The notes under the pieces: model-generated
Databases searched by the model: none
Seen by the model: the letters and a program-made list of their open reading frames with translations, nothing else
Told to the model about the DNA's origin: nothing
Assembly: GCF_016213215.1 (NCBI RefSeq)
Contig: NZ_JACRAW010000077.1
Span: forward strand, 62,001-126,000
Direction of reading: 5' to 3'
Origin: Bradyrhizobium sp.
GTDB lineage: Bacteria > Pseudomonadota > Alphaproteobacteria > Rhizobiales > Xanthobacteraceae
Length of the DNA stretch: 64,000 nucleotides
Made by a program: the position numbers and the translations under genes
In this document: in pieces, positions 20,408 to 28,416 of the stretch
How the letters are laid out: every line of letters starts with the position of its first letter
Numbering within the stretch: position 1 is the first letter of the stretch

Positions 20408-21910
20408 TCAATAAATGCGATCGGGCAGCTGGTCGTCATGCGTGAGATCGCCGAAGCGCGTCACCGACGCGTCGAAGTGCAGCTCAACCGTTCCGGTCGG
20501 GCCGTGGCGCTGCTTGCCGATAATGACTTCGGCCTTGCCATGCACCAGCGACATGTCGAGCTGCCATTTCTCGTATTCCGGCGTGCCGGCGCGCGGCTCC
20601 TTGTTCGCGAGGTAGTATTCCTCGCGGAAAACGAACAGCACGACGTCGGCGTCCTGCTCGATCGAGCCGGACTCACGGAGATCGGAGAGTTGCGGCCGTT
20701 TGTCGTCGCGCGACTCGACCTGACGTGAGAGCTGCGACAAGGCAATCACCGGAACGTTCAGCTCTTTTGCGAGCGCCTTGAGGCTGGTGGTGATCTCGGT
20801 GATTTCCTGGACGCGGTTGTCGTTGCCTCGCTTGCCCGACCCCTGCAGCAGCTGGATGTAGTCAATGACGATGAGATCAAGCCCTTTCTGCCGCTTCAGC
20901 CGCCGCGCCCGGGCCATCAGCTGCGCGATCGAAAGGCCGCCGGTTTCGTCGACGAAGAAGGGGAGGGATTGCAGCTCGATCGAGACTTCGCGGATCTTGT
21001 CGAAATCCGCCTCGGAGATGCCGCCGCGGCGAATGTTGCTGGAAGAAATTCCGGTGCGTTCGGCGACGATGCGGGTGGCGAGCTGTTCGGCCGACATTTC
21101 GCAGGAGAAGAAGCCGACCACCCCGCCATTGACCGCCTTCATGGTGCCGTCGGCCTGCACTTCGGCTTCATAGGCCCGGGCAACGTTGTAGGCGATGTTG
21201 GTGGCGAGCGAGGTCTTGCCCATGCCGGGGCGGCCAGCGACGATGATGAGGTCGGAATGCTGCAAGCCGCCCATCTTGGTGTCGAGATCGCGCAGTCCGG
21301 TAGCGATCCCCGACAGCCTTCCCTCGCGCTGGAAGGCCTTGGCAGCCATGTCGACTGCGGTGGTCAGCGCCTGGGAGAACTTCTGGAAGCCGCCGTCGTA
21401 GCGGCCCGACTCGGCAAGTTCATAGAGCCTGCGCTCGGCGTCCTCGATCTGCGCCCTCGGCGCAAAATCGACCGGCGCGTCGTAGGCGACATTGACCATG
21501 TCCTCGCCGATGGTGATCAGGTCGCGCCGCAGCGCCAGGTCGTAGATGGTGCGCCCGTAATCCTGGGCGTTGATAATGGTGGTCGCCTCCGCCGCGAGGC
21601 GTGCGAGGTATTGTCCAACCGTCATGCCGCCGATGTCGGTTTCGGCCGGAAGGAAGGTCTTCAGCGTGACGGGGGTTGCGACCTTGCCCATCCGGATCAG
21701 GCTGCCGGCGGTCTCATAAATGGTCTGGTGCAGCGGCTCGAAGAAGTGCTTCGGCTCCAGGAAGTCCGATACGCGATAGAACGCGTCGTTGTTGACCAGG
21801 ATCGCGCCCAACAGGCTTTGCTCCGCTTCGATGTTGTGCGGCGCGCTCCGATAGGCCGGCGTTGCGGCGTCGGGAGCAAGCTTGAGAACGTTCGAATCGG
21901 TCAAAGCCAT
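20408..21910 (-). CDS. dnaB: Replicative DNA helicase DnaB
   Basis: DnaB is the hexameric 5'-3' helicase at the replication fork. The 500-residue protein has the N-terminal collar domain (APHNIEAEQSLLGAIL), the linker helix, Walker A AGRPGMGKTSLA near 223-232 and the IDYIQLLQGSGKRGNDNRVQE region with the DnaB-type Walker B and H3 motifs. A short insertion follows the P-loop helix (AEVQADGTMKAVNGG); no intein is present. The ATG at 21910 is supported by the conserved N-terminus. Confidence 0.96.
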   Translation of the reverse strand: MALTDSNVLKLAPDAATPAYRSAPHNIEAEQSLLGAILVNNDAFYRVSDFLEPKHFFEPLHQTIYETAGSLIRMGKVATPVTLKTFLPAETDIGGMTVGQYLARLAAEATTIINAQDYGRTIYDLALRRDLITIGEDMVNVAYDAPVDFAPRAQIEDAERRLYELAESGRYDGGFQKFSQALTTAVDMAAKAFQREGRLSGIATGLRDLDTKMGGLQHSDLIIVAGRPGMGKTSLATNIAYNVARAYEAEVQADGTMKAVNGGVVGFFSCEMSAEQLATRIVAERTGISSSNIRRGGISEADFDKIREVSIELQSLPFFVDETGGLSIAQLMARARRLKRQKGLDLIVIDYIQLLQGSGKRGNDNRVQEITEITTSLKALAKELNVPVIALSQLSRQVESRDDKRPQLSDLRESGSIEQDADVVLFVFREEYYLANKEPRAGTPEYEKWQLDMSLVHGKAEVIIGKQRHGPTGTVELHFDASVTRFGDLTHDDQLPDRIY

Positions 21911-22199
21911 TGTCGCAAGTCGATCTGGATCTATTGTCGTTATTGGGATTGCGGGCCGGGGATAAAGCGCCAGTCTAAGGCGCGTCGGAAGCCCTGATGT
22001 GCCTTATGCCCGATTCACACAATGGCCAGTGTGAATCTTTGTCTGACGCCCACGTCAACGCTTGACGCCTTTGCTGCCCGGAGCGCGCCGGTTCCCGATC
22101 GCTGCCAGCTCACAAAGCGGGCGAGGGATGAACCTTAACCAGTTCCATTCATACGTACTTAAAGGTGCCTGTGGCACTAGGCAGCCGATCTTCGGCGAG
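21911..22199. other. Intergenic region upstream of dnaB
   Basis: These 289 bases lie upstream of dnaB and downstream of the small membrane-protein gene. The region contains an inverted repeat at 22013-22036 (ATTCACAC ... GTGTGAAT) about 115 nt upstream of dnaB, and a short GTGCC-TGT-GGCAC hairpin at 22165-22177 that may end the small gene's transcript. No ORF here is convincing. Confidence 0.45.
22013..22036. promoter_or_regulatory. Inverted repeat upstream of dnaB
   Basis: The 8-bp arms ATTCACAC and GTGTGAAT are perfect inverted copies 8 nt apart, with TGGCCA in the middle. It is a candidate operator 103-126 nt upstream of the dnaB start; no regulator is implied. Confidence 0.35.
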
Positions 22200-22319
22200 T
22201 CAGATCAGGAGCAGGTAGATCAGCGCGACAAGAGCCGCGCCGATACCGGCAGCGATAAGGGCGTAGTCGGTATGGGTGTCGTTCTGCAGATCGAACGAGG
22301 ATCGGTCATTCTTCGGCAT
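22200..22319 (-). CDS. 39-residue single-span membrane protein
   Basis: This ORF is too short for the supplied track in this form. It encodes a polar N-terminus (PKNDRSSFDLQNDTHTDYA) followed by a hydrophobic helix (LIAAGIGAALVALIYLLLI) that runs to the stop. The plan resembles tiny single-span proteins and Flp-pilin-like peptides of rhizobia, though it lacks a pilin cleavage motif I can defend. Start ATG 22319 and stop TGA 22200-22202 give 39 residues. A perfect CRP-type inverted repeat lies 35-51 nt upstream of its start. It appears real because of the clean amphipathic-then-hydrophobic layout, but this is inference. Confidence 0.6.
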   Translation of the reverse strand: MPKNDRSSFDLQNDTHTDYALIAAGIGAALVALIYLLLI

Positions 22320-22352
22320 GAGGAAGGTCTAGGCCAGGGACGGTCCGCCGCC

Positions 22353-22370
22353 GTGTGAAGCAAATCACAC
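22353..22370. promoter_or_regulatory. Perfect CRP-type inverted repeat
   Basis: GTGTGA-AGCAAA-TCACAC contains TGTGA-N6-TCACA, the exact CRP-family consensus. It lies between two divergent small genes, 34 nt upstream of the 39-residue membrane-protein start and about 104 nt upstream of the 68-residue ORF. Confidence 0.45.
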
Positions 22371-22473
22371 AGCAGCGAATTTTTCGGCCCTGATGGGAAC
22401 AAAATAGTGGGTTAAGGGTCGTCTAAGACTCCCGACCGGAGAGAAACCGGAAAAGAATAGGCGAGGCGAGACT

Positions 22474-22680
22474 ATGCGACAGGAGGCGCAGTCCTGGCGG
22501 TCGGAACAGGGTAGCCGGCTGTGGCTGGCGATGCTGGTTGGCGCCATGCAGGAGGGGGCTGGTTTGCAACCCGGGCTGGACTTGAGTTCGCCTGCTGCGC
22601 TGGAACAACTGCGCATGCAGCTTTCGCTCCCGGCTTCGCTTCGCTCTTACCCGACCTCCATCTACAGCTTCAGGAACTAG
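22474..22680 (+). CDS. Small hypothetical protein
   Basis: The 68-residue ORF begins at an ATG behind a purine-rich stretch (AGGCGAGGCGAG). It encodes a polar N-terminus, a short hydrophobic patch (LWLAMLVGAM) and a leucine-rich helical end. I recognise no family. It ends 3 nt before the convergent cfa stop. The modest composition and a nearby promoter-like region favour a real gene, but random ORFs of this length also occur. Confidence 0.4.
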   Translation: MRQEAQSWRSEQGSRLWLAMLVGAMQEGAGLQPGLDLSSPAALEQLRMQLSLPASLRSYPTSIYSFRN

Positions 22681-22683
22681 CCG

Positions 22684-23934
22684 CTATTCGCCGGCGAGCT
22701 TGAGCCTAGGCCAGCTGCCGCTCTCGACCTCGCGGAGTCTTGCCTCTTCAAGCGCGATGTAGTCGCGTGTTATCGGCACCACCCCCTGCCGCTTGGTGAG
22801 CTGGATCTGGAAATTCATCATGTTCTGCTTTCGGAACGCCATCTCCGAGGCCGCAAGGTAGAACTCCCACATCCGCGCGAAGCGCTCGTCATACAGTTGC
22901 ACCGCTTCCTCGCGCCGCGCCATGAAACGCTCCCGCCAGGCTTTCAGCGTCTCCGCATAGTGCTGCCGCAGGATTTCGATGTCGCAGACCAGGAGGCCCG
23001 CACGCTCGATGGCCGGCAGCACCTCCGACAGGGCAGGGATGTAGCCGCCGGGGAAAATGTACTTCGCGATCCACGGATTGGTGGAATCGGGGCCCTCCGA
23101 ACGGCCGATGGAATGCAGGACCATGATGCCGTTGTCGGTGAGCAGCTCGGCGCACGTCTTGAAATAGGTGTCGTAGAAGTTGACCCCGACATGCTCGAAC
23201 ATGCCGACCGAGACGATGCGGTCGAACGGCCCTTTCACGTCGCGATAATCCTGCAGGAGGAACTTCGCCGATTGGGCGAGTCCCTTTTCGGCCGCACGCG
23301 CGTTCGAGACCTGCAGTTGCTCCATCGAAAGCGTGACGCCGGTAACGTTGGCCCCGCACATCTCCGCCAGATAGAGACCGAGGCCGCCCCAGCCCGAGCC
23401 GATGTCGAGCACGCGGTCGCCGCGGCTGATCAGGAGCTTTGCCGCGAAGTGGCGCTTCTTGGCCAGCTGCGCATCGTCGAGCGAGGCATCCGGCGTTTCG
23501 AAATAGGCGCAGCTGTATTGCCGGTCGGCATCGAGGAACAGGGAATAGAGCCGTGCGTCGAGATCGTAGTGGTGGGAGACGTTGTTGCGGGAACGGCGGC
23601 GTGGATTGAACTGCCGGATGTGCCGCGTCCTGTAGCGCAGCCACCATTGCGGCTTTGCCCAGTGCGGCAGCACATCGTGCTGATCGAAAAGGACCGCGAT
23701 TGCATCTGCAATCGTGCCGTGTTCGACGACGAAGCTGCCATCCATATAGGCTTCGCCCAGCGCAAGCTCCGGATTAAGGAGAATCTTGCGTTGCGAGTAC
23801 TTTGTCCGGAAGCGCACTGCCACCGGCGCCCCGGTTCCGTCCCCGAGCCTTAGCCTTTCACCGCTTGCCGTTATTACGGTCATTGAGCCGCGGCGAATGA
23901 ACTGAGCAAGAAACTTGCGCAACAAACGGTCCAT
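22684..23934 (-). CDS. cfa: Cyclopropane-fatty-acyl-phospholipid synthase
   Basis: CFA synthase uses S-adenosylmethionine to add a methylene bridge to unsaturated acyl chains of membrane phospholipids. The 416-residue protein has the SAM-binding motif VLDIGSGWGGLGLYLAE near 173-189, the CFA signature RNNVSHHYDLDARLYSLFLD and the GGYIPALSE region. I chose ATG 23934 (MDRLLRKFLAQF); the track ORF adds 29 residues with no family support. A fatty acid desaturase in this window could supply its substrates. Confidence 0.94.
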   Translation of the reverse strand: MDRLLRKFLAQFIRRGSMTVITASGERLRLGDGTGAPVAVRFRTKYSQRKILLNPELALGEAYMDGSFVVEHGTIADAIAVLFDQHDVLPHWAKPQWWLRYRTRHIRQFNPRRRSRNNVSHHYDLDARLYSLFLDADRQYSCAYFETPDASLDDAQLAKKRHFAAKLLISRGDRVLDIGSGWGGLGLYLAEMCGANVTGVTLSMEQLQVSNARAAEKGLAQSAKFLLQDYRDVKGPFDRIVSVGMFEHVGVNFYDTYFKTCAELLTDNGIMVLHSIGRSEGPDSTNPWIAKYIFPGGYIPALSEVLPAIERAGLLVCDIEILRQHYAETLKAWRERFMARREEAVQLYDERFARMWEFYLAASEMAFRKQNMMNFQIQLTKRQGVVPITRDYIALEEARLREVESGSWPRLKLAGE

Positions 23935-24219
23935 CGAAACCACCCCGTCGAGCGAACTCGAAAAGATGCGACAACCCGGCCGCCACACGACGCCCCCGGA
24001 GCGCCTTTGTTCCCAGGGCACCTTGTATTAAAGATAATCATGGGGTTCCGTCCTTGACTAGTCCCTCGCCACAAAGCAGACATTTCGAAATGTCGTGAGC
24101 ACGTGCACAATGCACGAGCATGCTTCCCTTCACGGGATAATCCGGTAAAAGGTGAACCGCTCCAGCGCCGCCCCGCGCGCCGGCTGGGAAACGATTTCCG
24201 GATCTGGAGAAAACGGGAA
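23935..24219. other. Divergent promoter region, cfa and cytochrome gene
   Basis: The 285-base divergent region holds a 16-bp perfect palindrome at 24079-24094, a CGTGCA-CAA-TGCACG inverted repeat at about 24101-24115 and an AT-rich stretch (TTGTATTAAAGATAATCATGG) near 24023. These are the marks of a regulated bidirectional promoter. No ORF is supported. Confidence 0.5.
24079..24094. promoter_or_regulatory. 16-bp perfect palindrome
   Basis: GACATTTCGAAATGTC is a perfect palindrome with no spacer. It lies 145 nt upstream of the cfa start and 126 nt upstream of the cytochrome start, and is a candidate operator for a dimeric regulator. Confidence 0.5.
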
Positions 24220-25215
24220 ATGTCGAGCCGAGCGCTCAGTTTAGCGACGGTCTTGCTTCTGATCGGCTGCGCCGTGGCCGAGCGCGCGTGGGCTCAGGCC
24301 ACGAACCTGGAGGCCGGAAAAACCCCTTCCCAGCTCTTCGCCCAGACCTGCAACGCCTGTCACAAGAGTCCTCGCGGATTGTTGAAGTCGGTGCCGGCGA
24401 GTTCCCTGCCGGGGTTCCTGCGCCAGCACTACACCACCAGTTCCGACATGGCGGGGGTACTTGCTTCCTACCTCGTCTCCAACGGTGCGACGGATACCCG
24501 CTATAGCGGCGGGCAACCGCCGAAAGGAGGCAAGGAGGCCAATTCCAGCGCAGCCCCGAGCGGAGCGCCTGATCAACTCGATCGCTCCGGACGCCGTCAG
24601 AATCCGCGGCCACCCCAGGACGTGGCAGGGTCGGAGGAATCCAAGCCCGACGCCGAGACGGCTCAGGCCAAGCGGCAGGCGCGGCCGGGCGCGGCGCAGG
24701 AGGGCGCCAAGGAGATTCCGGCCGAGGCAGCGAACGAACGTGGTCCCGACGGTCGCAAGCTTTCCGCCAAGCAGAAGCTGAGCAAGCGCAGCAAGCCGGG
24801 AGGCGAAGAGGCCGCCAAGAGCGAGGCGGCCAAGCAAAGCCCACCCGCGGCCGATGAAAAGCCGAAGAACGAGACCACCAAGGTCGAGACCGGCAAGGAC
24901 GAGGGCAAGGCGGAGAGCACAAAGCCTGCCCTCGAGACCAAGCCTGACGCTGCGAAGACCGAGCCCGGCAAATCGGAATCGGCCAAGGCCGAACCGCCCA
25001 AGGAGGGGACTCCGATATTGCGGCCCGACCCCGTGCCGCCCGTGACGCCCGCGTCCACGGCCCCTGCCAAGCCGCTTGAATCCGCGGCCGCCAGCGGCAG
25101 CGCCGAACCAGCGGTAACGAAGGCGCCAGAGCCTTCTCCCGCGGTTGCGGCCTCAGCACCGCCGTCGCCACCCGTCGCTCCTGCTGGTCCTCCGGCACCC
25201 CCGATCTCCCAATAA
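24220..25215 (+). CDS. c-type cytochrome-like protein with long Lys/Glu/Pro tail
   Basis: The 331-residue product has an N-terminal signal ending AWAQA near 26; an LIGC lipobox-like stretch within it makes a lipoprotein possible. A single heme-binding CNACH follows (Cys44, Cys47, His48), with a possible axial Met in SSDMAGVLASYLV about 35 residues later. The rest, from about 100, is a low-complexity tail rich in Lys, Glu, Ala and Pro with no fold. The ATG at 24220 gives a proper signal peptide; the track ORF starts earlier. A monoheme electron-carrier domain tethered by a charged, cell-wall-like linker is the simplest reading. Confidence 0.7.
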   Translation: MSSRALSLATVLLLIGCAVAERAWAQATNLEAGKTPSQLFAQTCNACHKSPRGLLKSVPASSLPGFLRQHYTTSSDMAGVLASYLVSNGATDTRYSGGQPPKGGKEANSSAAPSGAPDQLDRSGRRQNPRPPQDVAGSEESKPDAETAQAKRQARPGAAQEGAKEIPAEAANERGPDGRKLSAKQKLSKRSKPGGEEAAKSEAAKQSPPAADEKPKNETTKVETGKDEGKAESTKPALETKPDAAKTEPGKSESAKAEPPKEGTPILRPDPVPPVTPASTAPAKPLESAAASGSAEPAVTKAPEPSPAVAASAPPSPPVAPAGPPAPPISQ

Positions 25216-25253
25216 TCCGCTGGTCAGCGGCGCCGCACCGACGTCGCCCCGCC

Positions 25254-25283
25254 TTGACCGTCTCTGGAGTATTGCTCTAGAGT
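25254..25283 (+). promoter_or_regulatory. Promoter of the TetR-thioesterase pair
   Basis: TTGACC (25254-25259) and TAGAGT (25278-25283) are spaced by 18 nt, and the latter lies inside the operator palindrome. This fits a sigma-70-type promoter under autorepression. Confidence 0.5.
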
Positions 25284-25293
25284 AATGCTCTAG
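25268..25293. promoter_or_regulatory. TetR operator overlapping promoter and ribosome site
   Basis: CTAGAG-TAATG-CTCTAG (25277-25293) is a perfect 6-bp inverted repeat. A second, overlapping dyad is centred on CTCTAGAG (AGTATTG ... TAATGCT), so three half-sites are present. The right arm touches the AGGAGG ribosome site at 25292, 14 nt before the TetR start. Confidence 0.65.
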
Positions 25294-25306
25294 GAGGTGG
25301 CCAGCG

Positions 25307-25915
25307 ATGAAGCCTAGAGTACGAGAGGACCTGCTGGCGGCGGGATTGGCGGTGTTCGATCGCGACGGCTTCGACGGCGCGACCGTAGCCGCCATTCGCG
25401 CGCGGGCGCGTGCCTCGAACGGCAGCTTCTTCCATTTCTTTGCCTCCAAGAAAGAACTCGGCGGCGCCTTGCTTCTCAAGGTGCTGCAGCACTACCACAC
25501 CGAGGTGCTGGCGGCGCTCGATCCAGCTTCAGGCGCGCGGGAGGGCATTGACCGGCTGATCCGGGCCCATCTGGATTTCGTCGTGAGCAACCGCCGCGAG
25601 GCGCGTTATCTGTTCGAGATTTCGCGCAGCGAGTGGGGGGAGGTGGTTCGCGATGCGCAACGAGCGCAAAACGCGCGCCTGCTCGACGGCATCGAGCGCT
25701 GGCGCGCGCCGCTGGTTAGGCGCGGCGAGTTGCTGCCGCTGCCCTCGGTGATGTTCGTCAGCCAGCTCATCGGACCCGCACAGATCTTTTGCCGCGCTTT
25801 CCTGTCGGGCCGCGACCGCGCCGATCCGCGGTCACAGGCCGAGACCCTGGTTGCCTGCGCGATCCGGGCGTTGGCACCTCCCCAACCGAAAGAGATGACC
25901 GGAGCTGCATCATGA
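25307..25915 (+). CDS. TetR family transcriptional regulator
   Basis: The 202-residue protein has the N-terminal TetR helix-turn-helix (ATVAAIRARARASNGSFFHFFASKKEL, residues about 26-52) and a C-terminal ligand/dimer domain. It starts at ATG 25307 behind a strong AGGAGG. A perfect operator-like palindrome covers its own promoter, which suggests autorepression. Its stop overlaps the ATG of the downstream thioesterase (ATGA). The regulator probably senses an acyl-CoA or aromatic thioester handled by that enzyme; this is inference from context. Confidence 0.92.
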   Translation: MKPRVREDLLAAGLAVFDRDGFDGATVAAIRARARASNGSFFHFFASKKELGGALLLKVLQHYHTEVLAALDPASGAREGIDRLIRAHLDFVVSNRREARYLFEISRSEWGEVVRDAQRAQNARLLDGIERWRAPLVRRGELLPLPSVMFVSQLIGPAQIFCRAFLSGRDRADPRSQAETLVACAIRALAPPQPKEMTGAAS

Positions 25916-26358
25916 CCGCAATCGCGCTCGATCCTGATTTCACGCCGATCGCCGAACGCATCCGCGACAATGTCAGCCGGCAGGGCTTCATGAACCTGGT
26001 CGGGGCGGAATTGACCGAGCTGTTGCGCGGTGGATGCACGCTTGCCGTGACGCGCCGGCCCGAACTGTTGCAGCAGTACGGCTTCTTTCATGGCGGCGTG
26101 ACCGCCTTTCTGGTCGACAACGCGACCACGATCGCGGCCGCGACATCGCGCGGGCAGGCGGCGCTGACGGCGGAGTACAAGCTAAACCTTTTGTCGCCAG
26201 CCGACGGTGAGCGGCTGATCTGCCGGGCGCGGGTGATCAAGCCGGGACGCCAGGTCGCTGTGGTGGCAGCGGACGTATTCTGCCTTTGCAACGGAGTAGA
26301 AAAGCACACGGCGACCGCACTCGCGTCGATCGCGATGCTCAACCAGGAGCTCTCCTGA
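25912..26358 (+). CDS. PaaI family thioesterase
   Basis: The 148-residue protein has the hot-dog thioesterase pattern: a helical N-terminus, then QQYGFFHGGVTAFLVDNATTIAAA, the PaaI-type HGG motif with the following acidic residue, and strands ending VADVFCLCNG. These enzymes hydrolyse short or aromatic acyl-CoAs, often as tetramers. I use ATG 25912, which overlaps the TetR stop by 4 nt; the track ORF begins inside tetR. A strong hairpin terminator follows at 26364. Confidence 0.9.
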   Translation: MTAIALDPDFTPIAERIRDNVSRQGFMNLVGAELTELLRGGCTLAVTRRPELLQQYGFFHGGVTAFLVDNATTIAAATSRGQAALTAEYKLNLLSPADGERLICRARVIKPGRQVAVVAADVFCLCNGVEKHTATALASIAMLNQELS

Positions 26359-26363
26359 CGAAC

Positions 26364-26392
26364 AAGAGCCCGGCCTCGTGGGCCGGGCTCTT
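26364..26392. terminator. Bidirectional terminator between thioesterase and rplI
   Basis: AAGAGCCCGGCC and GGCCGGGCTCTT form a perfect 12-bp stem with loop TCGTG. It lies 5 nt after the thioesterase stop and 23 nt after the rplI stop on the other strand, so it can end both transcripts. Confidence 0.85.
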
Positions 26393-26415
26393 GCAGGATG
26401 TCTGGAAATAAAGCG

Positions 26416-27021
26416 TTACTGCTGTGGCGCGGTCGCCGGTGCGGGCTCAACCTCGTCTTCGTGCTGCGCTTCCGGATCGAAGAATTCGCCGGCCGCAGCA
26501 AGCGCCTCGGCGGCGGCATCCTTGTCTTCCTGGCGCAGGCTGATGTCCTCGCCGCGGTTGATGCGATCGGCCTCTTCGACGCTGCGCGCGACCGTCACAG
26601 TCACGTTGACGTCGACCTCCGGGTGCACCGCGATCGTAATCGTGTGCCGGCCGATGGTCTTGATCGGCGCATCGAGCTGCACCTGCGGACGGGCCAGCGT
26701 GACGCCGCTGGCTTCGAAGGAGACGACGATGTCGCGCACCGTGACCGAGCCAAACAGCTGGCCGGACTCGGAAGCCTGGCGGAGGACGACGATGTTGCGG
26801 CCCTCGATCTTCTCCGCGACCTTGGCCGCTTCGCCCTTGGCCTCGAGGTTTCGGACCTCGAGTTCGGCCTTCATGCCTTCGAATCTGGCCTTGTTTTCGG
26901 TGGTGGCGCGCAGCGCCTTGCCGCGCTTGAGGAGGAAATTGCGGGCATAGCCGTCGCGCACGCGCACGACTTCGCCCATCTGGCCGAGCTTGGCCACGCG
27001 TTCCAGCAAAATGACTTCCAT
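26416..27021 (-). CDS. rplI: 50S ribosomal protein L9
   Basis: L9 binds 23S rRNA near the L1 stalk and projects from the ribosome. The protein begins [34 protein letters not shown], the L9 signature, and continues with the connecting helix and C-terminal domain. At 201 residues it is about 50 longer than the E. coli protein, because of an acidic/Pro/Ala tail ([14 protein letters not shown]) after the usual end. ATG 27021 is chosen over the longer track ORF. It is the last gene of the rpsF-rpsR-DUF2232-rplI operon. Confidence 0.96.
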   Translation of the reverse strand: MEVILLERVAKLGQMGEVVRVRDGYARNFLLKRGKALRATTENKARFEGMKAELEVRNLEAKGEAAKVAEKIEGRNIVVLRQASESGQLFGSVTVRDIVVSFEASGVTLARPQVQLDAPIKTIGRHTITIAVHPEVDVNVTVTVARSVEEADRINRGEDISLRQEDKDAAAEALAAAGEFFDPEAQHEDEVEPAPATAPQQ

Positions 27022-27067
27022 GATGATTCTCCTTCTGAACGGATGTGAGCTGGTTGGAGGTTGAGAT

Positions 27068-28042
27068 TCAGGGTGTTGGCAGCGGTGGCGGCCGCCCGCG
27101 CAGGAAACGTTCGCGAAAGCCGAACACGGCGTCCGCAAGCCCGAGGAGCACCACGGCAAGCACGGGCCAGACGAACATCACGACGATGGCGTAAGCCGAG
27201 CCGAGCCAGAACGGACGGCTCTTCAACGCGAGCGTCAACGTGTGCAGCACGGCGAAGCCGGTTATCGCATAGGCCATCATCAGCGACGTCGTGACGATCT
27301 CGGCGAAGATCGCAACCAGCCCGCCGGTGAAGCAGAAGGCGATTGCAAGACACAGGACCGCAAGCGTCATTCGCGGCAGGGTCACCGTTTTCAGGTCCGG
27401 CCACGGACGGCGCAGCCGTCCCGAGGTCGCCGTCACCTTGGCGGCGAGCCAGAGGTTCAGCGTGAGCGTTGTCACGCCGGACATGGCGAGCAGGATGGGC
27501 ACGACTGCGACGAGGGCATGGACGGCCGGATCGTCTTCGCCGATCGCGGACTTGGTGACGGCCCGGAGCGAATGCGCAAAACTGCGTCGTAAGGTGCCGC
27601 TGATCGTGGTGGCGTCGCTGCCGAGGCTGAGCAATGACGCCATCGTAACCAGCGCGGCGAGCGCGGTGATCCAGAGCAGGATGCGTCCGATCGGGTACCA
27701 TTCGAGCTCCGGCGCGACCGCAGGCGCACCTTCGTCGGGCCCCGGAGTGCCGAACGACGGCCGGCCGAGCAGGGCAAGATGTCCAAGCCACCAGGCGGGC
27801 AGTGCGACGGAAAGGCCGAAGGCTATCGAGATAGGCAGGCCGAAGGCGGCGCCGAGCCCAAGCATAGCGAGGAGACCGCCGGTGATGACGCAGAACGATC
27901 CCCACCCAAGCGCCGCCACCATGAGCGGCATCGGCGCCAAACAAATCAAGACGAGCGAGATCAGCGCGCCCGAGGTGATCGAGGCGAACATCAGCGCCGA
28001 AGCGCAGCCGGCGATGAGGGCAACGAGAATCGTTCCAATCAT
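27068..28042 (-). CDS. DUF2232 family membrane protein
   Basis: The 324-residue polytopic inner-membrane protein has about eight hydrophobic helices and lies between rpsR and rplI. That is the usual place of DUF2232/YybS-like proteins in alphaproteobacteria. The function is unknown; the conserved placement hints at a link to ribosome or envelope growth, but there is no direct evidence. Residues 85-115 form a polar, Pro-rich loop. The gene begins at ATG 28042, 129 nt after the rpsR stop. Confidence 0.85.
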   Translation of the reverse strand: MIGTILVALIAGCASALMFASITSGALISLVLICLAPMPLMVAALGWGSFCVITGGLLAMLGLGAAFGLPISIAFGLSVALPAWWLGHLALLGRPSFGTPGPDEGAPAVAPELEWYPIGRILLWITALAALVTMASLLSLGSDATTISGTLRRSFAHSLRAVTKSAIGEDDPAVHALVAVVPILLAMSGVTTLTLNLWLAAKVTATSGRLRRPWPDLKTVTLPRMTLAVLCLAIAFCFTGGLVAIFAEIVTTSLMMAYAITGFAVLHTLTLALKSRPFWLGSAYAIVVMFVWPVLAVVLLGLADAVFGFRERFLRGRPPPLPTP

Positions 28043-28171
28043 CAGCTGTCCCGCCCCTTTCGAGCGGTTAGAGGTCTAAGGACCCCAACCATCGGCGACC
28101 GGACGACCCGGACGCCTTATGAAGGTTGTTGCGGGCGGCAGCGGTGAGGCCGCCGCCCCGAATGCAAAATG

Positions 28172-28411
28172 TTACCGGATCACGTAGGGCAGAAGGCCGA
28201 GGAAACGCGCGCGCTTGATGGCGCGGGCAAGTTCACGCTGCTTCTTGGCCGATACGGCGGTGATGCGGCTCGGCACGATCTTGCCGCGCTCGGAAACGTA
28301 CCGCATCAAAAGCTTGGAATCCTTGTAGTCGATCTTCGGCGCGTTCTGACCCGTGAACGGGCAGCTCTTGCGGCGACGGAAAAACGGACGGCGTGCACCA
28401 GGTTCAGCCAT
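28172..28411 (-). CDS. rpsR: 30S ribosomal protein S18
   Basis: S18 is a small basic ribosomal protein that forms a heterodimer with S6 on the 30S platform. The 79-residue protein contains [32 protein letters not shown] and the C-terminal [11 protein letters not shown], all typical of S18. Only one cysteine is present. It starts 5 nt after the rpsF stop, so translation is likely coupled. Confidence 0.97.
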   Translation of the reverse strand: MAEPGARRPFFRRRKSCPFTGQNAPKIDYKDSKLLMRYVSERGKIVPSRITAVSAKKQRELARAIKRARFLGLLPYVIR

Positions 28412-28416
28412 TGTTC

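Noticed and set aside
20408-21910. Possible intein or insertion in dnaB
   Set aside because: The extra AEVQADGTMKAVNGG segment is short and has no intein splice motifs.
22412-22426. TTAA-N7-CTAA, a near match to the CtrA box
   Set aside because: One position differs from TTAA-N7-TTAA and a single 8-base match is expected often by chance.
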